Part shown: positions 29,264-40,984 of the stretch, piece after piece
Layout of the letters: every line of letters starts with the position of its first letter
Position numbering within the stretch: the first letter of the stretch is position 1
From: Tribonema minus
Lineage: Eukaryota > Sar > Xanthophyceae > Tribonematales > Tribonemataceae
Length of the DNA: 64,000 bases
Reading direction: 5' to 3'
Assembly (NCBI GenBank): GCA_017506865.1
Contig: JAFCMP010000078.1
Span: forward strand, 248,001 to 312,000
The notes under the pieces: generated by a model
Databases searched by the model: none
What the model was told of the DNA's origin: nothing
The model's input: the letters and a program-made list of their open reading frames with translations, nothing else
Translations under genes and position numbers: made by a program

Positions 29264-32074
29264 TTACAGGCCCGAGGCGCCGCCGCCTCCCTCCGATGCC
29301 GGCGGCTGGGCCGTCGAGGTGGAGAGGAAGCGGTCGGCGGCGGACTGACCTTGGGGCAGCCCGCGCGCGGGGCGTGCAGCGGGGGGTTCCGCCGCCGAGC
29401 CCGGCGTGCGCTCAGCAGCCGTGCGCTTGCGGCTGGCGCGGGGTGTGCCACTGTCGGACATAAGCGCGCTGCTGTCACTGGCAGGCATGGGGGGCTGCCT
29501 ACTGCGCGAGGGGGAGGCGCTGCAGTCGCTGCCGTGCCGAGCCGCTGGCGACGATGCGCGCCGACACCGCGAGCGCCCGCGTGAGCAAGAGCGCGGCGGC
29601 TGCCGCGGCGCCGCCGCTGCCTCCAGTGCCACCGCGGGGTCCGCTGCCGCGCTTGCGGCCGCTGCCGCTGCCGCGCTGGCAGCGCCTACAGCAGGCGGCG
29701 GCGCGCCCGCCGCCGCCGCGCCTGCCGCCGCCGCGCCCGCCGCCGTTGCCCCGTCCGCCGCCACCGCCGCCGCAGCGCCAGCCGCTGCAGAGCTAGCCTC
29801 AAGGTCTCCCGCCACGGGCGTGGTGGCCACCGCGCCGGCGGCGTCCGCCGCCGGCACCGCCACGCTCGCAGCGCGCGCCGCTTCCGCTGTCAGCTGCGCC
29901 TCGAGTCGAGCGGTCGCCGCAGCGTTGCGCACCTGCTCTCCTTCGCGCAGGCTCCGTTGCTGCGCCGCCAGCCGCTCCGCACGAACTTGCTCTGCCAGAG
30001 ACCGGTCGCGATCGGCCTCAGCAGCCCGCTTTCCCGCCTCGGAGGCTGCCAGCAGCTTTGTCAGTGCCTTGACCTGCTGCTGCAGCCCCTTCCGCGCGGT
30101 CCTCCCCTCCAGGATGCCCCCCTGCAGCTGCTGAATGCGCTGCTCCTGGCCCAGCTGCGCAGGGTCCGCGTCGGCCGCCGGCGGCGGCGGCGAGGCGCCC
30201 GGCGACGCGCTCGCCAGCGCGGGCGTCGAGGCGGCGGCAGCGTCCGTCGCGGCGGCGCCGGTCGCCGCCGGCGCTGGGGGGTGCGAGGCGGCGGCGCCGG
30301 TGGGCGCACGCTGCGTCGCGGCGGCTGCCGCCGCGGCGGCTGCAGCCGTGGCTACCGCAGGGGCACCGGCGGCTGTGCCAGTGGCGGCGGCTGGCGTGGT
30401 GCAGGCCGCGGGGAGCGTGGTGTGCGCGCAGCGCGTTGCCCGGCACTGCTGACCCGGGCGCGTGAAGTGCCGTCGCAAGCAGGACGGGCACGCTGTCAGA
30501 TTGTCAGGGCCCAGCAGCCGCAGCGCTACTTCCGTGCCGTCCACCGCGCATAGGACCGAGTGCGCGAGTCGCCGCGCAACGCCGCGGACCACTGTTAGCT
30601 CCCAAACACCCGCGGCGCCTGGCGATGCCGCCGACGCCGGCGCCGCGGATGAGGCCGCACCGTTAATGCCTACGCCGCAGGTCTTCAGAGCGCTGGCCAG
30701 CAGCAGAAAGGCGGCGGAAGTGCCGCCGCCGCCCGCCCGCAAGCGCACCGGCGCGATGGGCATGCCAGGAGCTGCGAGTGCGGGCGCAAGCAGCATTGCA
30801 AGCTGCGCTGCAGACCACGCCGCCGGCGCGCCGCGCACGGTGACCGTGACCGGGGCGCTCATGTCACCAGCGCGGGTGATGCGCAGGCGGAAGCCGCTGA
30901 AGCTGAAGTCAGCGGAGTCGCCGACCGTTCCGAGCGCCGCGTCAACGAGCGCGGCCGGCGCCCGCAAGCATAGCGTGCGGAAGTCATCGCGAGGCGACAG
31001 AGGCCCCAGCGTCTCTGCACCCTTGAATAGGGACGCAAGTGAGGCAGCGTCTCCAGCGCCGGCCCTCGCCGCGTCGTGCATGTGCGTGAGCGCCGCCGCT
31101 AGCAGCTGCTGGCGCCCCCGCGTGAGTCGGGCGCGGCGCTGTGCAGCCGCCGCAGGGGTGCTGCGCTCGCGCTCGTGAGGCTGACGGGCCGGCGCGAGCT
31201 CTGCTAACAGTGCGCGGACGCTGGCCGGCAAGGCAGCCAAGTGCTCCTGGGTGTAGCAGGTGACTGGATCCACCGTAAACGAGACTAGGTCTGTGCCGGC
31301 TGCCGCCGCCGGCGGCACAAATGGCTGTCCCTCCGCTGTCGGACGGCCCTGCACGCGCGCCGCCATCGCCATGAGGCGGCCCGCAGCGGCTCCACCCTGG
31401 CGCCCCACCGCCGCGACAGCGGGGGGCACGAAGAAGTACTGCTCCTGTTCCGCGGCGTGGAACATCTCGCTCGCCTGTTGGTATAGCTGCCCTGGAGTGA
31501 GGGCGGATGGGGCTGGGGTTGGCGTGTAGCTGCCTCGGGGAGTGAAGTAGGCTCCATCGTGGCCGTGCAGCAGCCGTGCCTCCTCCCGAAGCAGGTTGCT
31601 CTTCGCTGTAAGCGACGGGGGTGTTGTCGCAGTTTTGGCGGCTTTGGCCGCCCACGAGGCAGCAGCAGCAGGAGGGGTGGCCGCGCGACCATTTGGGCCA
31701 GCTGGCGTGTCGCCAGTCGCCGCTGGCAGCACCACCTCCATCGCTTCGGATGGCATGAAACGACTTGAAGTTGAAATGGGGCGGGCCCTGCCCCGCCCCT
31801 GGGACACGGTGGCGGCTGCCCCTCGTGGAGGGTGCCGAGCGTTGGCTGAACAGCAGGCACACAGGGTGGGAGTCACCAACGTGGCGCCAGCAAAATCCAC
31901 CCAGAAACGTTTGAAGTTTGAGTTGAACCGAAAAACACACTCACACGGCACCGTATCACCTAGTTGTATGCTGGGGTTGTTTTCTGAGGCCGTTCCGTGA
32001 AAACCAGTCACCCTTGCAACTGGCCATCTCAGAGTCGCGGACCCCCGACTGTCGACATTCCCTTTCAAAACCAT
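29264..32074 (-). CDS. ORF1 protein of the non-LTR retrotransposon
   Basis: An open frame of up to 936 residues ending 33 bp before ORF2. A second possible start is the ATG at 31756 (residue 107), where the GC-rich element composition begins; the first 106 residues may be untranslated or of foreign origin. The protein is Ala-rich, with a CPSCLRRHFTRPGQQC zinc knuckle near 30440-30490 and a long Arg/Gln/Glu-rich coiled coil (LQQQVKALTKLL and on) near 29880-30130. A low-complexity Ser/Arg C-terminus follows. This fits a nucleic-acid-binding ORF1 protein of a non-LTR element, which would package the element RNA. Confidence 0.8.
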   Translation of the reverse strand: MVLKGNVDSRGSATLRWPVARVTGFHGTASENNPSIQLGDTVPCECVFRFNSNFKRFWVDFAGATLVTPTLCACCSANARHPPRGAAATVSQGRGRARPISTSSRFMPSEAMEVVLPAATGDTPAGPNGRAATPPAAAASWAAKAAKTATTPPSLTAKSNLLREEARLLHGHDGAYFTPRGSYTPTPAPSALTPGQLYQQASEMFHAAEQEQYFFVPPAVAAVGRQGGAAAGRLMAMAARVQGRPTAEGQPFVPPAAAAGTDLVSFTVDPVTCYTQEHLAALPASVRALLAELAPARQPHERERSTPAAAAQRRARLTRGRQQLLAAALTHMHDAARAGAGDAASLASLFKGAETLGPLSPRDDFRTLCLRAPAALVDAALGTVGDSADFSFSGFRLRITRAGDMSAPVTVTVRGAPAAWSAAQLAMLLAPALAAPGMPIAPVRLRAGGGGTSAAFLLLASALKTCGVGINGAASSAAPASAASPGAAGVWELTVVRGVARRLAHSVLCAVDGTEVALRLLGPDNLTACPSCLRRHFTRPGQQCRATRCAHTTLPAACTTPAAATGTAAGAPAVATAAAAAAAAAATQRAPTGAAASHPPAPAATGAAATDAAAASTPALASASPGASPPPPAADADPAQLGQEQRIQQLQGGILEGRTARKGLQQQVKALTKLLAASEAGKRAAEADRDRSLAEQVRAERLAAQQRSLREGEQVRNAAATARLEAQLTAEAARAASVAVPAADAAGAVATTPVAGDLEASSAAAGAAAAVAADGATAAGAAAAGAAAAGAPPPAVGAASAAAAAAASAAADPAVALEAAAAPRQPPRSCSRGRSRCRRASSPAARHGSDCSASPSRSRQPPMPASDSSALMSDSGTPRASRKRTAAERTPGSAAEPPAARPARGLPQGQSAADRFLSTSTAQPPASEGGGGASGL

Positions 32075-32380
32075 GGTAGGGCCTCTGCTGCTGGCATTGA
32101 AAGTTGTGAGCGTGACAGGCTTCAGCCAGCGGCTGTTGCCGGCGGGAGTTCAGTGTGATCGCAGAAACGGCGTGTGTCAGCCCCGCTCGATTGGTGCTGG
32201 CAGCAGCAGCAGGCCGCTGACAATGGTGGCGGAGTCGATGCCTGGTAAGTGTACACTATTGTCTCCCTATGCTTTGCCGTGTTCCCGTTGACGCATTCAC
32301 GTTGTGTTTACCAAGCAGCAGCAATCTCTGACCTTGTTGTGTGCTTGTTGTGTGCGTTTGCTGGTGGGTCGGGCGAGCAG

Positions 32381-34229
32381 TGACGGATTAAACCAGGAGC
32401 CTTTTGCCTCCATCAAGTACGCCTTCGAGACCTGGGACGACGATGATCTGCTGGCGCTAAGCGAGCGGCACATCGGCACAATGCTGGAGGGAACACAGCA
32501 GCAGAGCATCGGGTATAAGCTCTATCGGCGCATCCAGCAGCTGTAAGGTGAGTTAAAAAACTGGATTTGGGTTCTCTCGCATGCATGCATGGCTCTGGTA
32601 TCGTGGTCATCTCGCGCTTTCTTGCATTGGCGGCGTAATGTTTGATAAGGCTGAACAAGATTGCCAATCTTAGCAGGCACAGCACACCGAGTGACCCAGC
32701 TGGGGTCATGCGCACTTCTTTCTGAAGGGCAGTCGAGACGTCTGACGTCGCCAAGCAGATTCAAAATTGATGGGGTTTGGTGTCTAGCGTGGAGTCTGCA
32801 TCAATGCTCCTGTTCAAGGGCGCATGCATTTGACTGCAGCAGGAAACACTGAGTTAGCGAGTTGGCCATGCGCAGGTACAAGCAATGCGGGTGAGCAGCC
32901 CACACTGTCAGGTACTTTGCACATCCTGAGTGGTATGACGTATTGCTTCCGCAACGCTAGGTGGTACGAATTGGGCCAAAGAATGCTGGTCGCTTCTATT
33001 GGCGCGCAAGTTCTGGGTATGCACGGACTATTTCGGCATTGCTTGAGTAAGCTGTGTATCATCTGTGTCACCACATGACACAACGCCACACCATAAAAAC
33101 GCCCTTGTGTGTCTGTGCTGCTACGCGTGATCCTCACAAGCACAATTAAGTACTATACTTCTTGCCACCTGCACCGTGCAGGGCCTGTTGTCATCCGCCT
33201 GCACACGTCTGCCATTGACGCCAGCAAAGAGTCAGATGCAGGAACTTCAAGCCCCCCTAAGCTTGTGACAGTCAGCAACGCGGCTGCACTCGCAGACCTG
33301 ATCACAAACCTCGGCGCTATACGGTCTTATCCCAAAGTCGAACACTTCTCAAGTGGTCCTCACCTTGGATGAACTGGAGAACGACGAGGAATACTGGCCA
33401 GATTTTTGGAAGAGGAGCGCCCTTTTTTCTTTGGAGGAGGAAGCTGAGGAAAACAAAGGCCACCGGAGAAATCTGGCAGACTCCTGGAAGGATAAGGTGC
33501 GTCAACGACGGAGACACGATGTTGCAGTCTGTGATCATGCGGCATTTGTCTGATGCACAACTGAACTGCCAGTAGCAGCAGTGTCGAGTGCTTGCTTCCG
33601 ACATGCTCAATAGTGCACCTTGCGCTGAGGTTCATCTGAGTACTTTGCTTGTCTGCACAGTCCTTCGTAGGAGCTGATGTGCGTACAGCAACTGCTGAGT
33701 CGCTTGTAAACAGCCCTGCGGGGGAAGAGTTCTTCACGCTTGAAGATTCCTACACACACACTGTGTCACACAGTGACGTCAAGTCGAACTGGAACAACGG
33801 AAGTTGAACTACAACTTCCAGTCAGGATGCTGAATTGCAGGCGACATTTGTCAAAGCAAGCGACGTTGTGTCACCTCATGCACTTGCTTCCCCATTCACT
33901 GTCGCTGCACCAGTCTGCTTCTGGCTCAAGCCGATCATGTGATCACACACAGCGCTGACCCCCATGCCACTGCCGCATACCACTGCCTGCTTGCATGTCA
34001 GGTCAACGAAGGCATCATCCCCTTATTTCTTAGCGAGGGCGTGCGGCTCTTGAAGCTGGACCTCAAGTACACACAGCAGCCATGGCGTCAGGTGGACGGC
34101 GTTTTTCTTGACGCGGCGGCGAACACCATATACCTCGTGGAGTCCAAGTTGGGCAACTTCAACTTGAAGATGCAGCTGCCTGACAAGGTGCGCCACATGC
34201 AGCTTGTATGCAGACAGTTGAGGCTTTAA
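32381..34229 (+). pseudogene. Exon-like pieces of an unrecognised gene, last with a PD-(D/E)XK-like motif
   Basis: Several coding-quality stretches lie in order on the plus strand. 32381-32535 reads QEPFASIKYAFETWDDDDLL and ends RRIQQL. 33182-33345 reads PVVIRLHTSAIDASKE and on. 33353-33498 continues in another frame with LDELENDEEYWPDFW. 33661-33740 and 34001-34188 follow. The last piece reads VDGVFLDAAANTIYLVESK, an Asp...Glu-x-Lys arrangement like PD-(D/E)XK nuclease-fold domains. The frame change near 33345 lacks room for an intron and suggests an indel. Joining of the pieces is inferred; whether they form one gene, and whether it is alive, is open. Confidence 0.4.
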
Positions 34230-36912
34230 CGACCCACTTCAAACGAAGTCTAATTCGAACCACCTTACCTATCCTTCTTCTCAATCATGCAGATGAGGCT
34301 CGTATATCAAGTTTTCAACCGCGTCTGCTGCCTTGATGTGCTGTCAGAAAGCGCCGCACATGTTTGTTGCTGTGTAGAAATTGCGCCAGCAGGACAACAG
34401 GCAGCGACTGATGATGATGCTTCGAGCGCAGCGTACTTACCCCTACCATGGTGACTACAAAACGCGAACGACACAAGCATGACGACGAGCAGAAGTTCAT
34501 GGTCAGTCATGGCAATGACCCTTGCATGCAACTCAAAAGTATAGTCCGACACTCAGTCTGTCACTCTGGTTCAGCCGAACTTGGCAACTGGTAAAAAACA
34601 GCCGGCTCTGCGGTATTATAGCCTTAGGTAGCCTCCAATTTGCGTTAGCAGTGGCCTGGTAAATTAGAAACTTGATAGAGTAGAGCAAGCTGTCTTGCTG
34701 CCTCCAATCCACGCCCCTTTGAGGTAGGACTTTTGACAGTGGCCTGCTTGGTTGGCAGATCGCTTTGGAACAAGTCTTACGCGTTACCATCCAAGCTCAA
34801 ACTATGACGATAAACACTGTGGCGCTGGCAATTGGAGCAAGCGTGCAGCACTGGAGAAGCACTGAGACTAGAGTGACCAAAAGCCAAGGTCATTTGCATG
34901 CTGTGCCTAGTAGAATATGGCTCTTTCAATAGCGCAAAGCCAGACACTGAACTGACACATGTGAAACCTCACAGGCAAGCAATGAGATCACCTCCCCTAA
35001 CGCTTTACTCAACTCTATGCCTGGCCCATGCTTAATGCTGCATCACCAACCCCCCACAGACAACTGCATGCGCCCGCAGCTCATGCTGCACGCTTTGCGG
35101 TGCAGCTACTCAAAAGATTTCTGCATAAAGGGCACAAATAGGCACCGCGACTTGTCCAGCGTGCTGCAGTGATGTCTGAGCTTGATGTTCAAATAATATT
35201 TCTAAAAAGCCGGGGATATTGGCTAAGCATTTTGTGTTGTCGTCTGCTACAATGCTTGGTGAGAAAACTTCAAGGCTGATTCATCCATGATGGCATTGGT
35301 TGGTTAACGTATCGTGGACTTCAGCAAGCACAGATTGCCAACAGGTGACGTTGGGCGGAGCCGTATGAGGAGCTGCTGGTACTTCTGGCCCCACATAACG
35401 ATAGCAATTCTCTTATGACACAATTTTTCTCACATCCTTCCTCAAATATGCCATTTTGATGAACGAATCTGCTTCGCCAGTCAACTCCGCCGTCAATCAG
35501 ATGGATATGTACGCAAGTATATGTTAAATCCTGTCAACAACCACTCCACTGCAACATCACTCATGTGAGGGTTAGTTCTGCACTTCAAGTTGCGGCTGAG
35601 GCCCACGGCCATCTTCATTTGCAGGGACCGCCGTTTGGAACACGCTCAACCGGCGCTCCCAGGCAAATTGCAACACAACACACACATCACCATCAGCTTC
35701 GAATCCACGCATCGCCGATGGTGTTCATTGACAGGGCAATGACACCAAAAATGAACCTAGTTGCTTGTTCGCAGCCGAACAAATAGCAGCAGTGGTACTA
35801 CATAGTATGGTAACTTTATTTGCACCAAATCTTACATTCCTAGTCGCCTGTGTACATGTGCTCTGCATATTCAGTTGACTCATACGCTATCTACATCACC
35901 ACACATATGTGTGTGCGCATACACTGTCAGCAAGAGAGCAGGCAGAAAGATAGCCAACACACATAGGCTCCCAGAAGCAGCAGTTAGCTCGGCTGATGCA
36001 GGAGTCATCGCTGTTACTGTCAGACTCTATCTGCACAACTTCTGTACAGCCTACCGCGCCGCAGAAGGGGGGGGTGAAGCGTTGGCTGTTGCTGAGACAA
36101 GTGGGCCTGCTGCCTTGCACGGAACATACTCAGCGTGCTGCGTTGCCTGCCTTCCTCTACCTCACGCAAAGCTTAGCTCATGGCTTCTGCCTGCCTCGAG
36201 AAAGCCTACCGCCAGCGCCTCCTCATTGCCGCATCTGGACTGAAAAACGGCTTTTTGTTCAACTCGCAAAGTGCAGTTCCAATAGTCGAACCGATGTCAA
36301 AGCGGCTCATAAGCATGCCGGTAGTACCAGCACCTCATGATGGTGTTAGATGACCTATGATTGGCTCAGGTATTAATGCACCCCACCCTTTTTGCTCCAT
36401 ATATTTCAAATGCATTGTGCCCCATGGCCACCCCCCTTGTTTTGCCCTGTAACAAAACTCGCCCATTATAGATAATGGTAGTCAACATAACAACGGCTGG
36501 TGGCATCGTTTCATCCAATACATGACAAGCTTCTGCACAGCACATGCCGGGTGATGCAGAGGAGTGCCTCTGGTGTACATTGGATAAGCGTGGAGGCGAT
36601 GTTGAAAGCAGCGGCTCTGTGTGTGAGACCCTAGCTCTGTCACAGCTCATTATCATAGACATGTCTGTTTTTCAGTGCGCTCAGTTTCCTGGCTAAACCA
36701 CGACAGACTCTTGACCTGGTGTCTGTGTAACGAGGTGCTGCAACCATTCGACATGTGAAGTGCAGTGAGGCTCAGCTGATGATTTGTCCCCTGGGCCCCT
36801 CCCCTTCCGCCTATTTGACCCTTGGGAGGGGTATGTAGCAGAGCAGTCCCAGGGGACAAGCTGATGATACAATACCTTATTATGGACACTGACCTTTTCT
36901 GCCCTGTCATAC
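34230..36912. other. Long stretch without a supported gene
   Basis: Only short frames without coding character on both strands. No repeat or RNA gene recognised. Confidence 0.4.
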
Positions 36913-37299
36913 ATGCCCGATGCAACACATGCGTATATGCAGCACTCTATCACGGAGCTGGATGCGTGGATCGATGAGCTGCGCACAGCCCAGGAAGTGG
37001 TGCGCGCAGCAGCCGACTCGGAGACAAGTGCCTTGGTCAATGCTGAAGAGCTTCAAAAGGCAAACAAGGCTCTGAAGGAAGCCGAAAAGTGCGCTGACTT
37101 GCAGCTGCACATTACTGCACAAGCTCTGCGCGCGATGCCTGACCCCAGCGGCGGGACCATTGGCGACTATCACATCGTGATGGTCCTTGCAGCACAGGAC
37201 ATGAATGCGGACACTCGGGCTAAGGCGAGCTACAAAAAGGGCATATTCCGCTTCATCAGCCCGCGCGAAGATGGGAGCGGCCTCAAGTTCCTCCCGTGA
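36913..37299 (+). CDS. Unrecognised 128-residue protein or last exon
   Basis: An open frame with a strongly helical, charged composition: ITELDAWIDELRTAQEVVRA, then AEELQKANKALKEAEKCADL. It ends KGIFRFISPREDGSGLKFLP before TGA. The N-terminal half looks like a coiled coil. No family recognised. It may be the final exon of a longer gene, as no convincing promoter or start context is seen. Codon content is more protein-like than in nearby frames, which is the main reason for listing it. Confidence 0.45.
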   Translation: MPDATHAYMQHSITELDAWIDELRTAQEVVRAAADSETSALVNAEELQKANKALKEAEKCADLQLHITAQALRAMPDPSGGTIGDYHIVMVLAAQDMNADTRAKASYKKGIFRFISPREDGSGLKFLP

Positions 37300-38162
37300 G
37301 CAATGCTCTGTGTCTTCTGCGTGTGCTGCTGCTAGGCGTCAAGGTACAATTGCTTGAACATTGGGAAGACTGCCGTCAAGGGGCACTGTGGTCGCACACG
37401 TGGTGGCAGGGGAGGTGCAGCATTACGGCAACGCCATTGCTGCTGTGGCTACCGGCTAGTATCGCGCAAGTCAGCAAGGCACCTTGTGCCGGCCGTCCAC
37501 TGCCGCTGCGGGCACTGGGGCCGCGCAAACGTGTGCAGCTGAAGGCACCAGCTGCAGCCTGGCAGAGTGAGGGGGGGGGGGGGCGGGGGTGTCGCTGCCG
37601 TGTTGTACAACTTTTTGCGCTCGTCTCGGTGGCACCACCGGTCAACACCAGCACTGTGGTCGCTAGCAGCAATCAAGTGCAGTTCGGCACTGCGGTGACT
37701 GCTCCCGGCACCTGCTCAGATACGCGCTTGAGGTTGGTTCCAACAGGCGTGAGCATGGTGAGCGCTGCCGATCACGGAGTACCAGGAAACGTTTCTGATT
37801 GGACACCCCACGACAGAGCATCCTTGTCGTTGGCGAATAACATGGCGCATACAAGCGTCACCAGCACCGGCGCCTTAAGCTGCGGCTCTGTCCCAACTTC
37901 CGGTGCGGTGTTGTGCACTTCGCTCAGCACTACGGGGGCAGCGAGCTGTGGCAGCCTCAGCGTCTCGAGGGGCGTAGTGTGCGGTGTAGTGGGTGTGGTG
38001 GCTGTGTCAGTGGAATCTGCCAATGCCTCCGTATTGGGGGGTGCGCTTACCTATGAGGCGCTTGTGTGCGTCATGAGGGGCTTAGGGTGCGCTCATCACT
38101 CTTGTTTGTTTGCAATATCAAAATCAGTGACACCCATAACTGTGTGTGCATCTATGTTGTAA
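37296..38162 (+). CDS. Ser/Thr/Val-rich reading frame containing dispersed repeat copy 2
   Basis: A 288-codon open frame that overlaps the previous stop by a few bases. It includes an uninterrupted run of 12 G near 37570-37581. The middle (37630-37745) matches 20007-20120 and is followed by a low-complexity Ser/Thr/Gly/Val part with repeated phrases such as TGALSCGS and TGAASCGS. The simple composition and the repeat suggest a mobile-element remnant and not a host gene. Confidence 0.3.
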   Translation: MSNALCLLRVLLLGVKVQLLEHWEDCRQGALWSHTWWQGRCSITATPLLLWLPASIAQVSKAPCAGRPLPLRALGPRKRVQLKAPAAAWQSEGGGGRGCRCRVVQLFALVSVAPPVNTSTVVASSNQVQFGTAVTAPGTCSDTRLRLVPTGVSMVSAADHGVPGNVSDWTPHDRASLSLANNMAHTSVTSTGALSCGSVPTSGAVLCTSLSTTGAASCGSLSVSRGVVCGVVGVVAVSVESANASVLGGALTYEALVCVMRGLGCAHHSCLFAISKSVTPITVCASML

Positions 38163-39431
38163 TCCAGGTCATGACTCAGGTGCCATATGCTGTCACATTG
38201 CAAAAATCCATGTGCGCGCCAGCATTGCACTTAAACCGATTTCAGACAGCGATGCTTGTCTCCCGTGTCCAAGCCGAAGCGAACCGAGAGGTAGATGTAT
38301 TTATATGGTGACCTCGCGACACAGCAATACCAAGGTGTCAGGCTTGCCAGTTGATGGTGAGCTGCATCTTCTCATAAGGACTTGAATGTTGACAACGACG
38401 TCCATCACGTACTGTGGTGCCCTCAGTGTGGGCAACCAGACTGAATGCTTTCTTGTTGCAGTAGCAAGTGTGCTGGAGACTCTTGAAGCACCACAGTCGC
38501 AATGAACGAAACATGATGCTCATAAATGACCTCAATGCCATGCAGTCCCTCACAATGCACTCGGTAGATACCATGAAGAGGTATCACGCCCGCTGAAATG
38601 GAAAACTTGCCAAGTGATGCCGCATAATGATGGTGAGGCACCGCATGGCTTCGCCCTACTCAACGGTGTCATTATGTGTATGTATTGCTGTGCTAAGGTA
38701 TTCCAACAGCTCTCAGCGCCTTCCGACGGACCGTTTCATCGCATCATGGGGCGCTAGACACCCACCACTTCATCTGAAGGCAACTTGCAGCAAAGCATTG
38801 GCATTGGAAAGTGGCGCACTACATGGGATCACATGGCCCTAGGGTCGTGCAAAACTGCAAGGTGTATGCTACGCAAATGTGCCAGTTATGCGAGTGTGAT
38901 GCACACACTACATATACGATACTTCCAAGTATGTGTCTGAAGTGGGTCCTTACTAACTGTATTGCAGCAGGCGACTTGTACACAAGAGTACCAGAGCTAT
39001 GTAGCCAGTCACGATTTTGAAAGCGGAGAGTGCTGCTGTGTGATGCCAGCCTCTGACACAACGTGCTTGCGTACATGCGCATATGCAGCTGCTTTAGCGA
39101 GCAAGCAAACAGCAGCACACCTGGACACACTCACCCTGCAGGTGGCGTGGGCAAGGAAACAAACTGCAAGTGTATTTACATGCTGCAAGGTATAGATGGC
39201 ACAACACCTTTTGTAAATGCACACAAAATCCTCGCACTTCAAGAACATACTGTACACCAGCCGCTCAGGCTCTTGTCGAGACTCTGCATGCACGACGCAC
39301 ATTCAGTCGCACTGCCAGAGCTTGCTGGCTGCACATGGCTGAAATAGCTGCTGACTAACGAACACAAGCCTGCGGTGTCGCCTGCAGGCCCTACTATCAA
39401 AGCGCAGGCCAGCCTGCCATGTATACTATAG
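38163..39431. other. No supported gene
   Basis: Short frames on both strands only; nothing recognised. Confidence 0.35.
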
Positions 39432-40784
39432 TACTTCCTCTGTCCCATAAGTATGTTTCCCATTGTACAAACATGACAGTCCCAGTTGCACTTGCGGCAA
39501 CCAATGTGCAGAGTCATAATGAAACTTGTGTGTCGGGTATAGGCCTGTTGCGTGTCAAATTCTCAGCTCTCAACTCTTCGATACGCTGATAAACGGTTCA
39601 TTACCGTGTATCTAACATTTTGCAGCCCAGCAGGCAGACATGCACAGCACGGCAACCACATAGGCTGCTGTGATGGCTGCCATTTTGAGGGGTAGATGCA
39701 GTTTCTTGTGTGTGGCATACCAGTATGTCATGGTCAGAAGCTAAGGCAGGCCTCAGCAACAGCTCACAAGACCACATGACTGCGTATGCACCACATACAC
39801 CGCTCAAGGCCGGCTGCCGTCCTGTGCTGGTCTACCAAGTTTTTGCACAACGAGGTGGCAACCAGCACAGCAAGCCTTGCATGTCCATTGCATGGGCAGC
39901 AATTTCACCACACCATAGACGAACAGTAGTGAGACGTCTCAAGAAGTTTGGTTGCCCCACCACATAGGCAATGTGCTGTAGCGCCATGCTCTAGCCAGAG
40001 CTTGGTGACACGCCACCTGAGCGACAGCACCGATCTGTGAGGCTTGCAAGGCACCTTGTACAAACAGGCTGGTGCTCAGGTTGCTGCTATAGTTTAAGTA
40101 GCAGCAATGGAACGCCATGTGTGGTTGACAGCTCACCTGAGCTCATGGTACACGAGCTGCAGCGTGTGCTTCCTTCGCAGAGTTGCAGTCGCCTGCGACT
40201 GCACTCCCCCAGGCAGACATCAATGCGCCGCCCACACAGCACACCAGCAGGTGCACCGGCCACCACACAGCATCTTTGCTGCTTCCTTAAGGGATTCCGA
40301 CTGCCTGGCACATGCCAGGTAGTGCCGGCAGCGAGTTGTAGCCACCTGACTGCCACCTAGCTCAATTTGGGACCTCCACGCCAAAAGCCGCCTTGCCGTC
40401 CACAGGCACACCCTGGCCATGTGGTGCGCTAAGTAACTCTGGAACTAATGCCATCATTGGCAGCTGTGAGCAACCACTCCTCCTCAAGTGTCGTGTAGCG
40501 CGTGTGCTGTGTGTGGAGCTGCCACAGTGATTTTTGCGCGCCACGGCGGATTTGACTTTTGGCGAAATTTTGGCCCAGATTTGACTCCGAAATCTGGCTT
40601 TTTTTCAGATAAGCTCTACTTCAATGGTGAAGATTGTAACGGACTTCATTTTTGAAAATAGTTCCGGAAAGCTCGGGACTTGACCATCAATTTTTACATA
40701 GGAACTGTTCACCAACAAGCCCATCTCAAAAAGTTAGCTTTGAGGCGACTTTAAGGGAAACATACTTATGGGACAGAGGAAGTA
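39432..40784. mobile_element. Terminal-inverted-repeat element with TA ends (Tc1/mariner or Stowaway-like)
   Basis: CTTCCTCTGTCCCATAAGTA and the following GTTTCCC at 39434-39461 are exactly repeated in inverse at 40755-40782. Both ends are flanked by TA (39432-39433, 40783-40784), the usual target duplication of Tc1/mariner elements. The terminal CTTCCTCTGTCCCATAA is close to the ends known from plant Stowaway elements. The 1.3 kb interior has no transposase frame recognised, so it is probably non-autonomous or decayed. The perfect ends suggest recent activity. Confidence 0.8.
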
Positions 40785-40984
40785 TGTATACACATGTGCA
40801 TACATACATACTCAGTGCAGGCTGCTGAAGACTTGATGCACATATTTAATCAAGCACTTTTTTTACAAACATGAGTCTTTATGCGCATAGTGCTCTATCA
40901 CTGCATTCAAGTAAACACACTTCTGTCCATGTGTGGGTTGCGCCAAATGCACCTGCAGAACAATCAGCAGCAACCTGAGGCTCG

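Larger units (their letters stand above)
24991..32074 (-). mobile_element. Non-LTR retrotransposon, unit B with both ORFs
   Basis: Minus-strand unit with ORF1 (32074 or 31756 to 29264), a 33 bp spacer, ORF2 (29230-25065, frameshifted) and a 72 bp 3' UTR (25064-24993) identical to that of unit A. GC is far higher than in the flanks. The 5' end is not sharply defined; GC falls between 31,760 and 32,074. Confidence 0.88.
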
